DNA of 64,000 nucleotides, taken from the NCBI GenBank assembly GCA_964020975.1, contig OZ026613.1:118581185-118645184 (forward strand), read 5' to 3'. The position numbers and the translations under genes were made by a program. The stretch's first letter is position 1; each line of letters begins with the position of its first letter. Source of the stretch: Hermodice carunculata. Its lineage: Eukaryota > Annelida > Polychaeta > Eunicida > Amphinomidae. The notes beneath the pieces are model-generated. The model saw nothing but the letters and a program-made list of their open reading frames with translations, did no database searches and had not been told where the DNA came from. This document shows positions 1 to 12,165 of this stretch, piece by piece.

Positions 1-900
1 TCAATAAAAAAGAACTGACAGAGTATACAGTGGCAGGTTTGGTCAAATCCAATATCTGAAGTTCGAGGCAATCCTTGCAGCGGCTCAAACCTTTGTTGCA
101 GTTCGTGGCTAGGGTCATGGTCCCTGTGCCTACCATAGTAATCTGTGTCATAGCTAGCGACAGTGTTTATGTTCGCTCCTTTTATTCTCGATATTTACCC
201 TAAGGTGTACCAACGCAGGTATAAAGGTTTTGTTTGGTGCCCTCAGATGGTACCAATTTTCAGTCTGGCTCATGGACTAATTGCACTTTGGATAAGGTAT
301 GCATATTGGTCACTCGATAAATGAGATGCATTGAATTTTTATAAATCTTGTGTGCGTTTCTTTTATGTTCATGCCAATATCATGACAGGAACAACACCAT
401 CAGTATGGAGGATATTTGGTTTTCTTTTTAAAAGGCCACTCAGCAGAATTCTAGAAACTGAAAACTCCAACCTGTATTGGATCAACATAGGGTGTCTTGT
501 TTTGTTTTATACAAACAGGAATAACAGTGCACATCTTCCATGTTGTTATGAAAGAAAACCATAATTCAATCTCTTTACACTCAGAGCTGATCTAGTCGCT
601 GTCTACGTCTTAACCTATAAATGTTTTGACATATTATCAGTTTCAATTAAAAAGTTTGAAAATTTGGCCTTCAACAGCGAAATAAAAATATAAACAAGTC
701 ATCAGCATGACACCAGAAAACATGTTTCACTGCCTTACATTCATGGACATGCTTTTTTACATGATGGTGGCTGCCTGCAATTATGCAAACACACTCTCTT
801 TGGGAAAAATGTCTCCATACAGCTAATAAATTGTATTAGGTATGTAATGTTAACTCTCAAATAACATTGCCAAGAACTCTATGTATGGCCAATATATCTG
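1..900. other. No recognisable feature
   Basis: AT-rich unique-looking sequence. I see no convincing exon, RNA gene or repeat on either strand. The 5' limit of the DIRS-type fossil that follows may lie in this stretch, but I could not find a terminal repeat that would mark it. Confidence 0.4.
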
Positions 901-3900
901 ACACAGTTAAGTTGGGTTACTCACTTGATTCTTCCAAAACACCTGATGGCCCAGGTGCGCCATCTCGTGGTTCCAATGGATCCAATGGTGGCTCCTTGTG
1001 TCCCTGTTTCTTTGTTCTTCCCTCCTCCTCTGACAACCTTTTAGCATGATATTTAGAGTTCAGAGCTGTGTGAACCTTTGTGAGCTACCACTGTTCTAGT
1101 ACTACTCACGACTACCTTTTTGCGGAAAATCTTTAGATATTAGAGTCGACCAAACATGCCACTATATAATCTGTCAGTCCTAATTTATTGAAACCAAAAT
1201 GAGTCACAAGCAAGTTACTGAGACAATAATTATTTTCTAAGCGGTCCTGGACTCTTCAGGAAAAGGATAGCTGACATGTGATCTATGAATACCTGTGGAA
1301 ATGTGGAAGTTCTGTAGAGCCAGTCGTTTTGGCTTGACATTGAAATTTCCAACATGAAGTCTGGCCTATCAAATTGCAGGCAGAGGGAGGACAGTACCCA
1401 CCAGGCAATCCTTGCTTGGTATTGAGCTGTAAGAGTTGATCCAGTGATCACTTCTGATTCTCCCTCATTGGGAAAAATTAAGGAAATGGATTTACAGAAC
1501 CACTTTATGGCAGCCTGGGATGACCATGACAATCGTTTTGGTTGTCACCACCAACTTGGTCATTGCAGCAAAATGCTGGGCCTTGGACTCTGACTCCATC
1601 GAGTCTTTTCCCACAGCTCCACCAAACAAGCATAAATGATCTCACATGGATCACTCCATGGCCTAGAAGGCCATTCTGTCTACACCTGAAACTTGGAAGA
1701 GTAAGGAGAGGAGACAATGCAGTCACAAACAGGGCAATAGGTGATGACCTCATGGGAACCTTGATCACCCAGCTTAATTAAAGGTGATGACCAGTGCTCC
1801 TTTGGTCGGTGACCTGAGGCTCTCATCAGTCATGGAGTCTATGACTAGGACTGCACAGATTCAAGTGGGTCTGTTCAGGGCCCTGACTGCTCCCTCTCAG
1901 CCCATAACTGCAGAGTCTACTCCAAAGAGGCAGGCTAAGCACCTTTTGGATCTCTTGAGATTTTGGAATTCTGGATCTGAGCACTTGGAATCTAGTCTTG
2001 TAAGTGGGTGAAGCGAGAATAGAAATCTACACGTTCTTGACTAGGCATTCTGGAACCCAGCTGGATTCCCCAGGTGCTCACATCATAAGTCCCACACTAT
2101 TTCCCAACCTCCATGGTCCAAGAGCATAGGTAAAAAATATGGGCATGTCAGAGCACAGAGGACGAAACCCAAGTTTGTGGTGGCATCTGCTACCAGAATT
2201 GAGCCTTCATCTCCTGCGAAAGCAGCTCCCTCCATGACCAAAGTGCCATGCCCGCTCTCCCTACTGCTCTCCCTCTCCAAATTTAGCAGCAAATTATCCT
2301 GCTGATTCCGGCCCTTGACTGGGGTCCCCTGCCTCTCACTGTGCAGAGACAAGCAGAATGCAAGCTCCATGAGAAGCAGCAGCTGTTGAGGGAGACTTCA
2401 TCATCATCTGTCCCCACCTCGTCATGCCTGAGGGGATCATTTTGGATTACCAGCTCACTGCTCCTGCTTTGAGTCTGCTCTCGCTTGGTAGGTTAGGACA
2501 GCCTGTACGTTCGAGACAACCCTGTGTTTATTGTGCAGGGTCAGAAGCTGTCCGACCCAATCTTTTACAGGGTGTGAATGGGGCCTCTCTTTGACATCCT
2601 GCTTGGAGGAGAGATGGCCATGGCAAGAGGTCCAAGGAAGAGGGGCAGGCAATCTGAGAAGGGGTAAAGCCAAGAATTGGGGCAAGCTTCAGGGCTCCTT
2701 ACTTTTACCTGTCAACCCCCCCCCCCCGTCTTAAGCTGCCTTCTGCCACCGCTATAGACACCTCAGAGTGCCTTATCAACAGCCTTTCTACCTTTGGCAT
2801 CAAGTGGAGTCTATTACAGACAATTTGCTCATTTTGAAGGCCCTGAGACATGGCTTTTCACTGCCCTTTGGCAAAGACAAGCTACTGCTGTGCCAGGAAC
2901 CCCAGCTAGTGGTTCTCAGCATTCCAGGAGGGGTTGGATTAACTTCAGAACAAGAACATCACAGAGCTGGTAGAGGATCCTGTTTCATCCAGGTTGAACA
3001 ACCTACTCTTCCTTGTGCCAAGGTGGGATGGAGGTTGGCTTTCAGCCATAGACTTGTGGATGCTAAACATGAACTTACAGTACCCGTCCTTCAGGATGGA
3101 GACACCTCAGTTGGTGGTGGCATCCCTGCAGGCCTAGTAATGTGTGATGTCCTTGGATCTCAAGGACACATTCATCACCATAGTGATTGCACACACTTCA
3201 TGGAAGTATCTGCAGTTCATATTTTCAGGCCAAGTCTCTAATTTCAGAGTGCTCCTGTTCAGCCCTGCCACGGCACTTCTGGTGTTCACCTGGTTCATGC
3301 AGGCAGTGTCACACCCCTTCATCAGAATGCCGTACCTGGACAGTTGGCTGATCTGGGCACTATAGGGCCTAGATTTGCAGGATCACACAAAGACGCATGC
3401 AGTCCGAATCTAATGGCATAAACTGGTTGAAACTGGAGATGATACGCCTAACACTCCTCCACTTCAGGACCTCCTGGAGTATAAAGATGTCCTTTTTATG
3501 GGCGAAAACAAGACTGAAGTCACCTACCTGAACAAAGTGTGTGTGTGTGTGGGGGGGGGGGGGAAGAATCATACTCCCAGAAGCTGATGCAGCTGGCCAG
3601 ATGCTTCTTATGTTGATGATGTGAGCCCCACATGTCGATCTGTTCATGACAAGTACGAATGCAAAACTTCCGTTTTGCATGTCACCTGTCCAGGATACCA
3701 AGGCCCTAATGCTGGATGGTCTAGAGATGAACTGGAGCACCGAGATGCATGCCTTTCCACCTATGCAGATCCTCAGAAGGGACCTGTGAAAAGTTTGGTC
3801 CCATGACTACAATTCCATCCTGGTTTGCCCCTGGGAACCGAGAATAGGTTGGTCTCTGGTCTTCCTTGAGTTAAGCTTGTTTACACGGGTGGCTGAAACT

Positions 3901-4450
3901 TTTAATGCAACCATTGACGAGCATGGTCCACAGTAATAGATCAAGAGCTGTGGAAGGGCACTGATCAGCTATCTCCTCAATGGGGGTATGGGTCTTGGAC
4001 ATTCACAGTGGGAGCGATCCTTATTTGGTGCCACTACATTTTATGTGGAGAGTATGCCCGTAAGGTTGCATCCACCACCTATGCTTTTGTATATTGGCAA
4101 TGGTGGTCAAGGCATAAAATAATGTAACTTATATGTAAAGTTTTTAGTAATTTCGGTATTAGTAAGTATACTTACCTCTCGACCACCAGAGAAGCCCACC
4201 CGACCACCCTGCTTCCTTCACATAGGTGATGTCAACTGGCCAATCCTCAAGGAGGAAGGACTAACAAGGAAGCATGCACACAGGGAGTCTGCACCAGATC
4301 CATAAGAACAGAGATGGCGCCACGTGGACCACCAGATTTTTTGAAACAGTTCAATAACCCAACTGATTTGTGTTGGGTGTATTGGCCAGACAAGGAGGTC
4401 TTGGCAATGGTGGTAGAGAGGTAAGTATACTTAATTATACCGAAATGACA
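900..4450 (+). mobile_element. DIRS-type retroelement fossil, broken
   Basis: A decayed copy of a DIRS-type element (tyrosine-recombinase retrotransposon group). The firm part is about 2,750-3,370, where + strand translation resembles the DIRS/gypsy-type reverse transcriptase: a 'SLDLKDTF' stretch near 3,147 and a downstream stretch of the kind that ends in a tryptophan-leucine-isoleucine motif near 3,355. RNase H-like sequence may follow to about 4,050. The region 900-2,750, where a gag-like part would be expected, is assigned by position only. No tyrosine recombinase was recognised. The copy is clearly dead, with well over ten breaks, and looks old. Base composition is less AT-rich than its surroundings. 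Confidence 0.6.
4148..4448. repeat. 40-bp inverted repeat pair at the DIRS fossil's 3' end
   Basis: Positions 4,148-4,187 and 4,409-4,448 are near-identical inverted repeats built around 'agtatacttacctctc' and 'gaccacc', separated by about 220 bp. The right arm is preceded by 'ttggcaatggtggt', which also occurs at about 4,094 next to the end of the recognisable fossil. DIRS elements are known for inverted termini, so I read this as terminal-repeat debris of the fossil. An independent small inverted-repeat element is the alternative. Confidence 0.55.
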
Positions 4451-6250
4451 AAAAAAATCACGTTTCTGTTTCTCCATGCTTTAATGAGGGTCAATGACTT
4501 TTATTTGATGAATACATCTAGTGTTTTCTATTTTTAGATATATATGCAGGGCATTGTCCCTGTATCCACAATGACATTGCTATCAGACATGCTGATTACT
4601 TTCTTATGGAACTCTGATAATGCATTGAATTGCATTACATATTATGCAGATCCCTCTTTAATTATCTTTCATGTGCAATTATAACATCATCCCAATTCAT
4701 TTTTCTATTGTCTCCCATTTTCCAGTGGACACAATTACTTTGTATCTTGCTACACGGGTATTAGGCCTCCCGCGTTATTTATGGTAAAGTAAACTTATAT
4801 TCAAGACATAAAATCAATGTTAGGCAATTTAAATACAACTTTTGCGAATTACCACATTGTTTTTTTATAGAAAAATGTTATATTCTGTCTCAAATCGATT
4901 TTAACACACAGGTATTTGCTGACTACTGTTTGATTTACAATATCTTTACAAAACGTATGCGCCTATATGACAGTAGTATAAACTATGAAGTCCATTTTCA
5001 AATCATTAAAAACTAATATCCTTCTGATGTCTGGTCCGCAAACCGTAGAGCCTGCCTGATTAAGCAGCAGCATCTGTGCTTCTGTTGATATCATGTTTAT
5101 TTGTTGTGTCCTTTTTTACAAGAATCAATGACATTGGACCAGGCTCTTTTCCTATTTGCCAGTTGTTTAATTAATATAGTGATTGTGTATTGGTGGAGAA
5201 AACAAAAATCATGTTGAAACTAATACTTGGATTTCTCCATTTTTACGCTTGCTTTAGATCAAATTGAGATTATCATAAGTCCACTCCGTGTGCTTATTTA
5301 TATTCAACAGTTAACTGTGAAGGTATCCAACTAAGCATGAAAAAAAATGTCAACTTCTAAACCATGAACAAAATATATTCTAGAGACATCAGGATATTAT
5401 TTCCTCTTGTCTTACCCTATAATCCTGGAACAAAATTTAGTTCTTGACCCGGAAAACCCAATTGTAGCAATTTTAATATATACATGTATAATGCTGAACC
5501 ACAAAACACTAACCCAAATTTATTTGATTGTGTCCGTTAGCAGTCAAACCTCTCAGACAAACAGCCACAAGACAAGGAGCACAGAAAAGAAACACCCCTG
5601 TCAGGTGTTGTGAACCAAACATTCAAGTCCACTGGCCTTCCTTTTTTATTATTTGTTTGCATACAACCTCGAGCAATATTTTCATTTGGCTACAAGCACA
5701 ACAGAATGTGTCGTGTAATAGTTCCATCAATGCATTTCTCAATGTTATAGATCAGAATGAAATGACAATAGGGCAGGTTATAACAATTAGGACGTTACCT
5801 CATATTACCAATTTGCTAGCTATATTTTATTTGTAAATCAGTCAACCATTCAATTTAACGTTCTACTTTTGTTGATGATGATTGTATGATGGTATAAAAA
5901 AAAGAACTTGCATTGGCAGGACCATGCCTACGTGTGATGCCCGAGCCTATGGAAACAATATACACCAATGTAATCCCAACATCGCCAGAGAACACTCGCC
6001 GAAGAAACCAGGCCACCAAGGATAGGTTAACTAATGATTTACCCATGTCAGAGAGCATACAGCTCTATCCTTTGACTAGTATTTTGTGTAATGCTATATG
6101 GCAGGAAACATCATTTTATGATCGCAATAATTGTCTTGTTATCCTGTTTGTTCCCTTGACTTTAACTGACAATCTGTGCGGCTGATTAAAAGCATATTGT
6201 AAGAATTTATTGACACTTTTTCATATCTGAACTGTTATTAAAATCAACTC
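4450..6250. other. No gene seen; AT-rich unique sequence
   Basis: About 1.8 kb without supported features. Short open frames are scattered on both strands with no family resemblance that I can recognise and no coherent splice pattern. Confidence 0.4.
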
Positions 6251-6274
6251 TGATGCAACCTGCTGTGGCTTCAC

Positions 6275-6640
6275 ATTACAGATGTGTTTATACCAACTCA
6301 CGTATCACCAGCTGCTGTGGCTCCACTATTACATATGTGTTTGTACCAACTCACATGTCACTAGCTGCCGTGGCTCCAACATTACATATGTGTTTATACC
6401 AACTCACGTATCACCAGCTGCTGTGGCTCCACTATTCCACATGTGTTTATACCAACTCACATGTCACTAGCTGCCGTGGCTCCAACATTACATATGTGTT
6501 TATACCAACTCACGTATCACCAGCTGCTGTTGCTCCACTATTACATATGTGTTTGTACCAACTGACATGTCACTAGCTGCCGTGGCTCCAACATTACATA
6601 TGTGTTTATACTAACTCACGTGTCACCTGCTGTGCCTTGA
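6275..6640. repeat. 53-bp minisatellite with alternating unit types
   Basis: About seven units of 53 bp, each with 'catatgtgtttataccaact' followed by a variable half. Two variants alternate: one carries 'cgtatcaccagctgctg', the other 'catgtcactagctgccg'. The real period is therefore about 106 bp for most of the array. Open frames through it reflect the repeat and are not supported as genes. Confidence 0.9.
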
Positions 6641-6901
6641 CCATTACATACTTATCTATACTGCCTTCACCACTACACACGTATTCAAACCAACTCAAAT
6701 GTAACCGGCTGTGAGTTTATAATCATATATGTATACTTATCAGCTGATCATGACAGACAAATTGAAAATTTGTTGTGCTATAAAGCTCAGGAAGTTGTAA
6801 CACCATGCTTCCTGTAACGCACCCAAATGCAGAAAACAAGATAAGACTGAAAATGGTTTGCTTTATAATATACCCATTAATAACAGAATTATATATATAT
6901 A

Positions 6902-7450
6902 TTACCCCCTTAGTTGTCCTTTTTTGCGGTGGGGGGTTATAGTTCCTACCCTTTTTACTGTCACATTAACCCCATCTGTCGGAACCAGCTTCCTGCCTTG
7001 ATAGGACTTTGTCTTTTTATCATTTTGATTAATTGTCTGTGCTTCCAGTTGATCAGGCGTTAAATAATATTGTTCTACCATTCTAGATATTCTGTGGGGG
7101 TAGCTCTCATTGACCTATAGGCCTTCCTACTGAAAACACCTGATTCTATAATCTTAGGGCCTTGATAAATTCTGCCCATGACCTATTTATAGCACAGTCA
7201 GTTTTTGGTGGATCCTTAGGTGCATTGTGCACAATATCTCAGTCATTTCGACTCTTTCTTGGCCCTTACCTCAATAGAGTTGTCCTTGCCATCACAGAAT
7301 CCAGAATAAATGCATCCATACCACATACTTTTTTATATCTAGAATTTGGGCTATTACTTCCATAGCTCTCGAATTGTCATACTTTGTGCGCATGTCCATT
7401 AGTTCCCCCAGGTTTGAGTCTTGTCTCTCCATAACTCCAGACATCGTGGG
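6902..7450 (-). pseudogene. Possible degenerate coding remnant, unrecognised
   Basis: The minus strand carries two protein-like stretches. One is a 59-codon frame running from an ATG at 7,081 down to a TAA at 6,902-6,904; its product is rich in charged residues and includes 'SYQGRKLVPTDGVNVTVKRV'. The other lies near 7,430-7,290 and includes 'NLGELMDMRTKYDNS'. They are not in one continuous frame. I do not recognise the family. It could be a decayed mobile-element gene, a lost host exon, or chance. Confidence 0.2.
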
Positions 7451-7499
7451 CTTTGACCCTGCACTAGGCTTCTAGTGTTGTAGGTATGGCTGTCTCTGG

Positions 7500-7925
7500 C
7501 TTGGCCTTGACTGCAAACCCACAGATAGTCTGCCGCTGTAGCTCGGCGTCCCTCTGTCCCATTTATCCGAGCTACATTGACTGTCAGACCCTCAGCTTGG
7601 CTACAACTGTAGCTTGGCTTCCACCTGTCACAGTCATCCAGGCTGCCTTGACTTTTACATTTTCAGCTCGACTGCAGCTGTAGCTTGGCCTGCCTCTGTC
7701 ACAGTTATTCAGGCTGCTTTGACAGTCAGAACCTCAGCTAGGATTCAGCTGTAGCTTGGCTTCCGCCTGTCACAGTCATTTAGATTGCCTTGACTGTCAG
7801 ACCCTCAGCTAAGCTACAGCTTTAGTTTGGCTTCCCTCTGCCCCAGTCATCCAGGCTGCCTTGACTGTCAGACCCTCAGCTAAGCTAAAGCTGTAGCTGC
7901 CCCAGTCATTCAGCTTGGCTGTCAG
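7500..7925. repeat. 71-bp minisatellite, degenerate
   Basis: Five to six diverged copies of a unit of about 71 bp with recurring blocks 'cagctgtagcttggcttcc', 'gtcacagtcatccaggctgc' and 'cttgactgtcagaccctcag'. Divergence between copies is substantial, so the array is not recent. The first copies are more decayed than the last. Confidence 0.85.
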
Positions 7926-7929
7926 CTCC

Positions 7930-8725
7930 TGGGACCTACTGCCAAAGTGCTCCTGCACAGTGTTCAACCACTGCTAAGTTTTCTTGCTGTGAAATCAATA
8001 CTTACCTGGGAGCAATTGTCTGTCACATGAGGCCTCTTCAGAGTATGCCACTGAACCCCAGACCGTGACACCGATTGAGTCCTGAATGTGTCGAAATTAG
8101 ATTTGTTTTGTCGAGGAAACGATAATATATAAGTGATATAAAAGATTTGGATTAGATATTGGTCCCACGCTTGTTACAACATGTTATTCTAATGATAATA
8201 GGCGACACAAAGATGCATCACAGCTATAAATCTTTCTGATGTTTTGTTGATGCTCTACAATGGTTTGGTGCATCTCATTATGTGGATCTGTTCCAGCCAT
8301 AACACTGTTTCTGAAGAATTGTTTTTTCCAAAATGTGGGATGTTCCTGGAGAAATCCGAGAGTGTCCTGGAAAGTCTTTCCCTTCTTTTTATTTAGCGTG
8401 CCTGATATATTGTTAAATCACATTGAAAACATTTCATCGGGGGCAGTTTCTCTTTCCAGGTATGCTTAAGTTCTACCAAAAGCTTATGTGCTGTGAAAAA
8501 AAGAGAAAGAAAGCAAAAAAAAAAAAAAAAAAGGGGGGGGGGGTGGGGGGAACTGAAAAAAATAGGAAAAGTGGCTGTACATTAAGACTACTGTTATCAT
8601 TTGTTACATACAGAAAGATGGCAAGAAAGCCAGGATTACCAATTTTGAAATAAATGAATATCATATACAATATGGCAACTATGTAGTAAGACTATTAGTA
8701 ATTCTCTCCATCTCGTTTCGAATTT

Positions 8726-8773
<48 letters not shown>

Positions 8774-9788
8774 TTGCAATCAACTTTACATCACATTTTA
8801 AACAAAAGCTTTTTCGGTAATCGCCTAAATCCAGCAATTCTGTAGAAGTGTCCAAAATACCTGCACGTAAAGAGTACACTATCGGAATCCTTTGTGAATA
8901 AAAATGGTAAGATTAAAAAGTAAAGAACATACACGTTTCCTCCTGCCTTCTAAATTATTCAGCACCATGATGATGTTATCACAGGAACTGTATACGGCCA
9001 AGTACGATGTGTGTCCTACAAGCGTAGAAACGTGGGGCCATCCCCAGGGGTTTGCTGGTTTATGTCAAAGTTTTGCAAGCTGCAAATAAAAACGTCTGTC
9101 GACTAATTCATTAATGTCTCAACTTTCTGTCCTCTTTTTTCTTTGACTAATTGAATCTCATAAGTAAAACAACAGCTCCTGTCATCAGTAATGTGTTTAC
9201 CTGGTCGAGCAGCATGAATGCTGATATCAGTTACAAGGTGCTCACGCTTAACCGGTTCACTGTGATGGTTATGCGAGTCAACAGCGTCCTGGGCTGGTAG
9301 CGCATGTGAGCATGTCGAGAATGTTGGCACATCAAAATAATGCAAGTGACAAGGACTTTACCAGGCATGAGCGAGGGGTTAACATGCAGACATTTCCTCT
9401 CTGGTCGCCGCCACTGCGCCCGGCCTCTTTACATGTCTCCTTTCTGTTGTTTAATATGGCGAGACATAAATTGGTTGACTGAGCCAATAAATCAGACATA
9501 TGAATCAACTTAATTATATTAGGGTATGAAGGGATTTATACCCAGGTAGCGTCCACGGACCAAACGTGGGTGGCTTAATTGTCATACCCCCAAGACTGTC
9601 CAGCAATTGGCAGAACCAGCAGGAGTTTGTATTTGCCAACCAGAAGGTGCTGAAATGACACAATTATGATAAAGCACTATTGGATTTTTTTTCATGTGGA
9701 ATTGTCCTGAATGTTATGAGAATATGATATTGTCTATCATGTACAATGTGTAGAACAGGTTTCTGATTATATCGTGACTTGAAGTGAG
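7930..9788. other. No gene seen; poly-A/poly-G tract and CA microsatellite
   Basis: Holds an A-run followed directly by a G-run at about 8,516-8,550 and a (CA)n tract at 8,727-8,771. Otherwise it is unique AT-rich sequence with no exon or element I can support. Confidence 0.5.
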
Positions 9789-9793
9789 TAGGG

Positions 9794-9887
<94 letters not shown>
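9789..9887. repeat. (GA)n microsatellite, about 100 bp
   Basis: Nearly uninterrupted GA repeat visible in the sequence, with a short interruption near its left end. Confidence 0.97.
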
Positions 9888-9889
<2 letters not shown>

Positions 9890-9890
<1 letters not shown>

Positions 9891-10398
9891 GTTTGAAATG
9901 AGTGTGTGTGTCCTTTTACTCAGTGGTGTTCATTTGGTTTATACAATATGGATTTCGCTGTGCACCTTTGTTAAGCTTAAGCTAAAATGTGCAGTCCAAA
10001 GAATCTTCTGTATTGTTACTCTGGTATTAATATTTCAAGGTTGTCTGGCTAATTTCAACAGGTCAGTTTTGCCAGAGTTAAGGCTTTGGCAGTTTGTGGA
10101 ATTGGTTGGTCAACCCACGAATTTAATCGGTATTTCGAAGAAGCCGTGAATATGTAACATGGAAAATCTTCTCGCAGACGGACGCCGGTTTGCCCTGTCT
10201 TCAGTTTCGCTTGGACGTTGTGTGGTCAAGGTCAAAAACATGTCATTAATACCGACACTAACGTGTTCATAAAGAAAAAAAACCTTGGCCCAAAGCTTTT
10301 TGTATTTAATAGTCAGAACAGTTGTCAGAAATTATTACACATGTGCAGTTATGTTCCTGAATTATGTTTCAAACATTTTTCAATAATATATGCTCTAT
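9890..10398. other. No gene seen
   Basis: Unique sequence between two microsatellites. An 83-codon frame at 9,898-10,149 has no recognisable motif and I do not support it as a gene. Confidence 0.4.

Positions 10399-10399
<1 letters not shown>

Positions 10400-10493
<94 letters not shown>
10400..10493. repeat. (TA)n microsatellite
   Basis: About 90 bp of TA repeat with a single GTA interruption near 10,465. Confidence 0.97.
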
Positions 10494-10969
10494 GCTACTC
10501 AAGGAATGTAGTGTTACCTTTACATAACTTTGCCATCAAAAGCTGCAGGTTTTAACATCTTGAAGAATCTAAACCTAAATGGAGAAAGATAATGCAAATA
10601 CATGTGTGTTGATTTCAATATTTGCAACGTTGTACATAAAGGATCTGTAAACTGAACGGGGGGGGGGGGTACTACCTTACAAATCTTGTCTGCAACGTCA
10701 TCCAAGTATCTCATTTGATCCACTAAGTTGACACAAGTGTTTTCTGAGCTATTAACCAAAAGTGTTAGTACGTCCACTAACGCCAGGTGAGTTGGAATGT
10801 TATCATAGTGGTTATTTTATACAAATATCACCCCACTTTTTTTATAGGACATTCAGAGAATGCATAAAACAGACGACTGGCATTGTGCCCTGAGCGATAA
10901 AGAGTGAAGTTCACTATTTGTTTTTGTGGCCATTGCTTCATGTCTTCCTACAATCACTAGTAAAATGTC

Positions 10970-11250
10970 TCGGCGGGTTTTGGCACCTTTCGGCGGGAGC
11001 CGGCGGTTTTTGGCGGGTCCCAGCCGGTTTCGGCGGGACTCAGCGGTGGTACCGCCAATAACCGCCCACTCCCGTCGGCACCCGCCGAGGCCAGTGGCAG
11101 CCTCTGTGGGCTCGGCGGATGCCAGCGGGAGTGGGCAGTTGTCGGCGGGAGTGGGCGGTTATCGGCGGGAGAGCTGCCTTTCACTAGTCTCTCCCGCCGG
11201 TAACCGCCCACTCCCGCCGGCACCCGCTAACCACCGCCGGTAACCGCCCA
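10970..11250. repeat. GC-rich fold-back block of CGGCGGG-type motifs
   Basis: A sharp GC island in AT-rich DNA made of recurrent 'cggcggg', 'agtgggcggttatcggcggg' and their complements. The first part carries mainly G-rich motifs on the + strand. A strong inverted repeat is centred near 11,180: the left side ends in 'cggcgggagag' and the right side begins 'ctctcccgccgg', with further complementary 'gtgggcggt' and 'accgcccac' blocks outside. Frames on both strands are open because of the repeated GC motifs and are not supported as genes. Confidence 0.85.
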
Positions 11251-11795
11251 ATGCTGACCACTGATTTGTGCAGCATCGAAAATAAGAATTTTCATGGAAT
11301 AACTAATATGGATATGCACAACAAAGGCCAGGTGAGATGTATAAACATGTTCACTTTTGCACATATTAGGCTTACAAACTGGGACCATTCAATGAGGCAT
11401 ACTTGTAGATCTTAACAGAAACATTGCAATTTAACCAACAATAAAAGTAAAAGAAAGGCAAACTTCAGTTCAAACAGGATCTTTATTAAAGTTCTTCATT
11501 GTCATCAAGGCATGCTGATTTTGTAAGTGTATGTTAATAATATGTACCTGAGTGTTTTAGTTGCTATATTATGTGCATGTAATTAGCGTGTTACATATAG
11601 TGTTTTGATTGTTGTAGCAATATTTTGCATTTTGAATGTCATATCTGTACTTTTATATGAGGGCCTCGGGTGAGATTAGTGATAATTCACTAACTGACTT
11701 ACCCTCTTGAAACAGCAAGCCCCTTTAGCCATCTCAATACTGGTATAACAATAGATTTTATCAGCATGCAGTACTCTCCTAAATTAACACCACCA
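11250..11795. other. No gene seen
   Basis: AT-rich unique sequence between the GC-rich block and the palindrome cluster. No exon or element supported. Confidence 0.4.
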
Positions 11796-11799
11796 TACC

Positions 11800-12165
11800 G
11801 AAAAAATAGCCCTGCCGCAATGCATTGCTGCAACACCGCCGCAACATTGCTGCATCGTTTTTTTTTATGATGCAAATGAGGTCTGCCGCGAGGGTCCCCG
11901 CACACGGCGATATTGTCGCAATGTTGCGGCTATACTACGGCTAGCAGCAACATTGCCGCAATACTGCCGCAATATTGCTGCAATGTTGCGGCATAGTATT
12001 TTTTATGTAAATGAGGTCTGCTGAATTGCAATGTTGCGGCTACACTACGGCTGGCAGCAACATTGCTGGAACAAGGCCCTGTAGCGATATATTGCCGCAA
12101 TGTTGCGGCTATATGTTTGAAGACAACCGTACATTGTGGCTAGCAGCAACTTTGCCACAACACTT
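11800..12165. repeat. Cluster of short palindromes of the type gccgcaatgttgcggc
   Basis: Repeated variants of 'gccgcaatgttgcggc', a near-perfect 16-bp palindrome, occur at least six times, interleaved with 'ctacggctagcagcaacatt' and with the direct repeat 'gcaaatgaggtctgc'/'gtaaatgaggtctgc' (about 11,870 and 12,007). The layout suggests a two- to three-copy duplication of a block of roughly 130 bp that itself carries several palindromes. No coding function is indicated. Confidence 0.75.

Noticed and set aside
2768-3241. 157-codon frame as an independent gene
   Set aside because: It lies within the DIRS-type fossil, whose recognisable protein similarity is not in this single frame.
6253-7925. 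CRISPR-like array of evenly spaced repeats
   Set aside because: Units are contiguous and diverged with no spacers; these are ordinary minisatellites in an animal genome.
10926-11243. Two opposing frames in the GC-rich block
   Set aside because: Both are made of the same GC motifs read in opposite directions, and nothing else supports coding.
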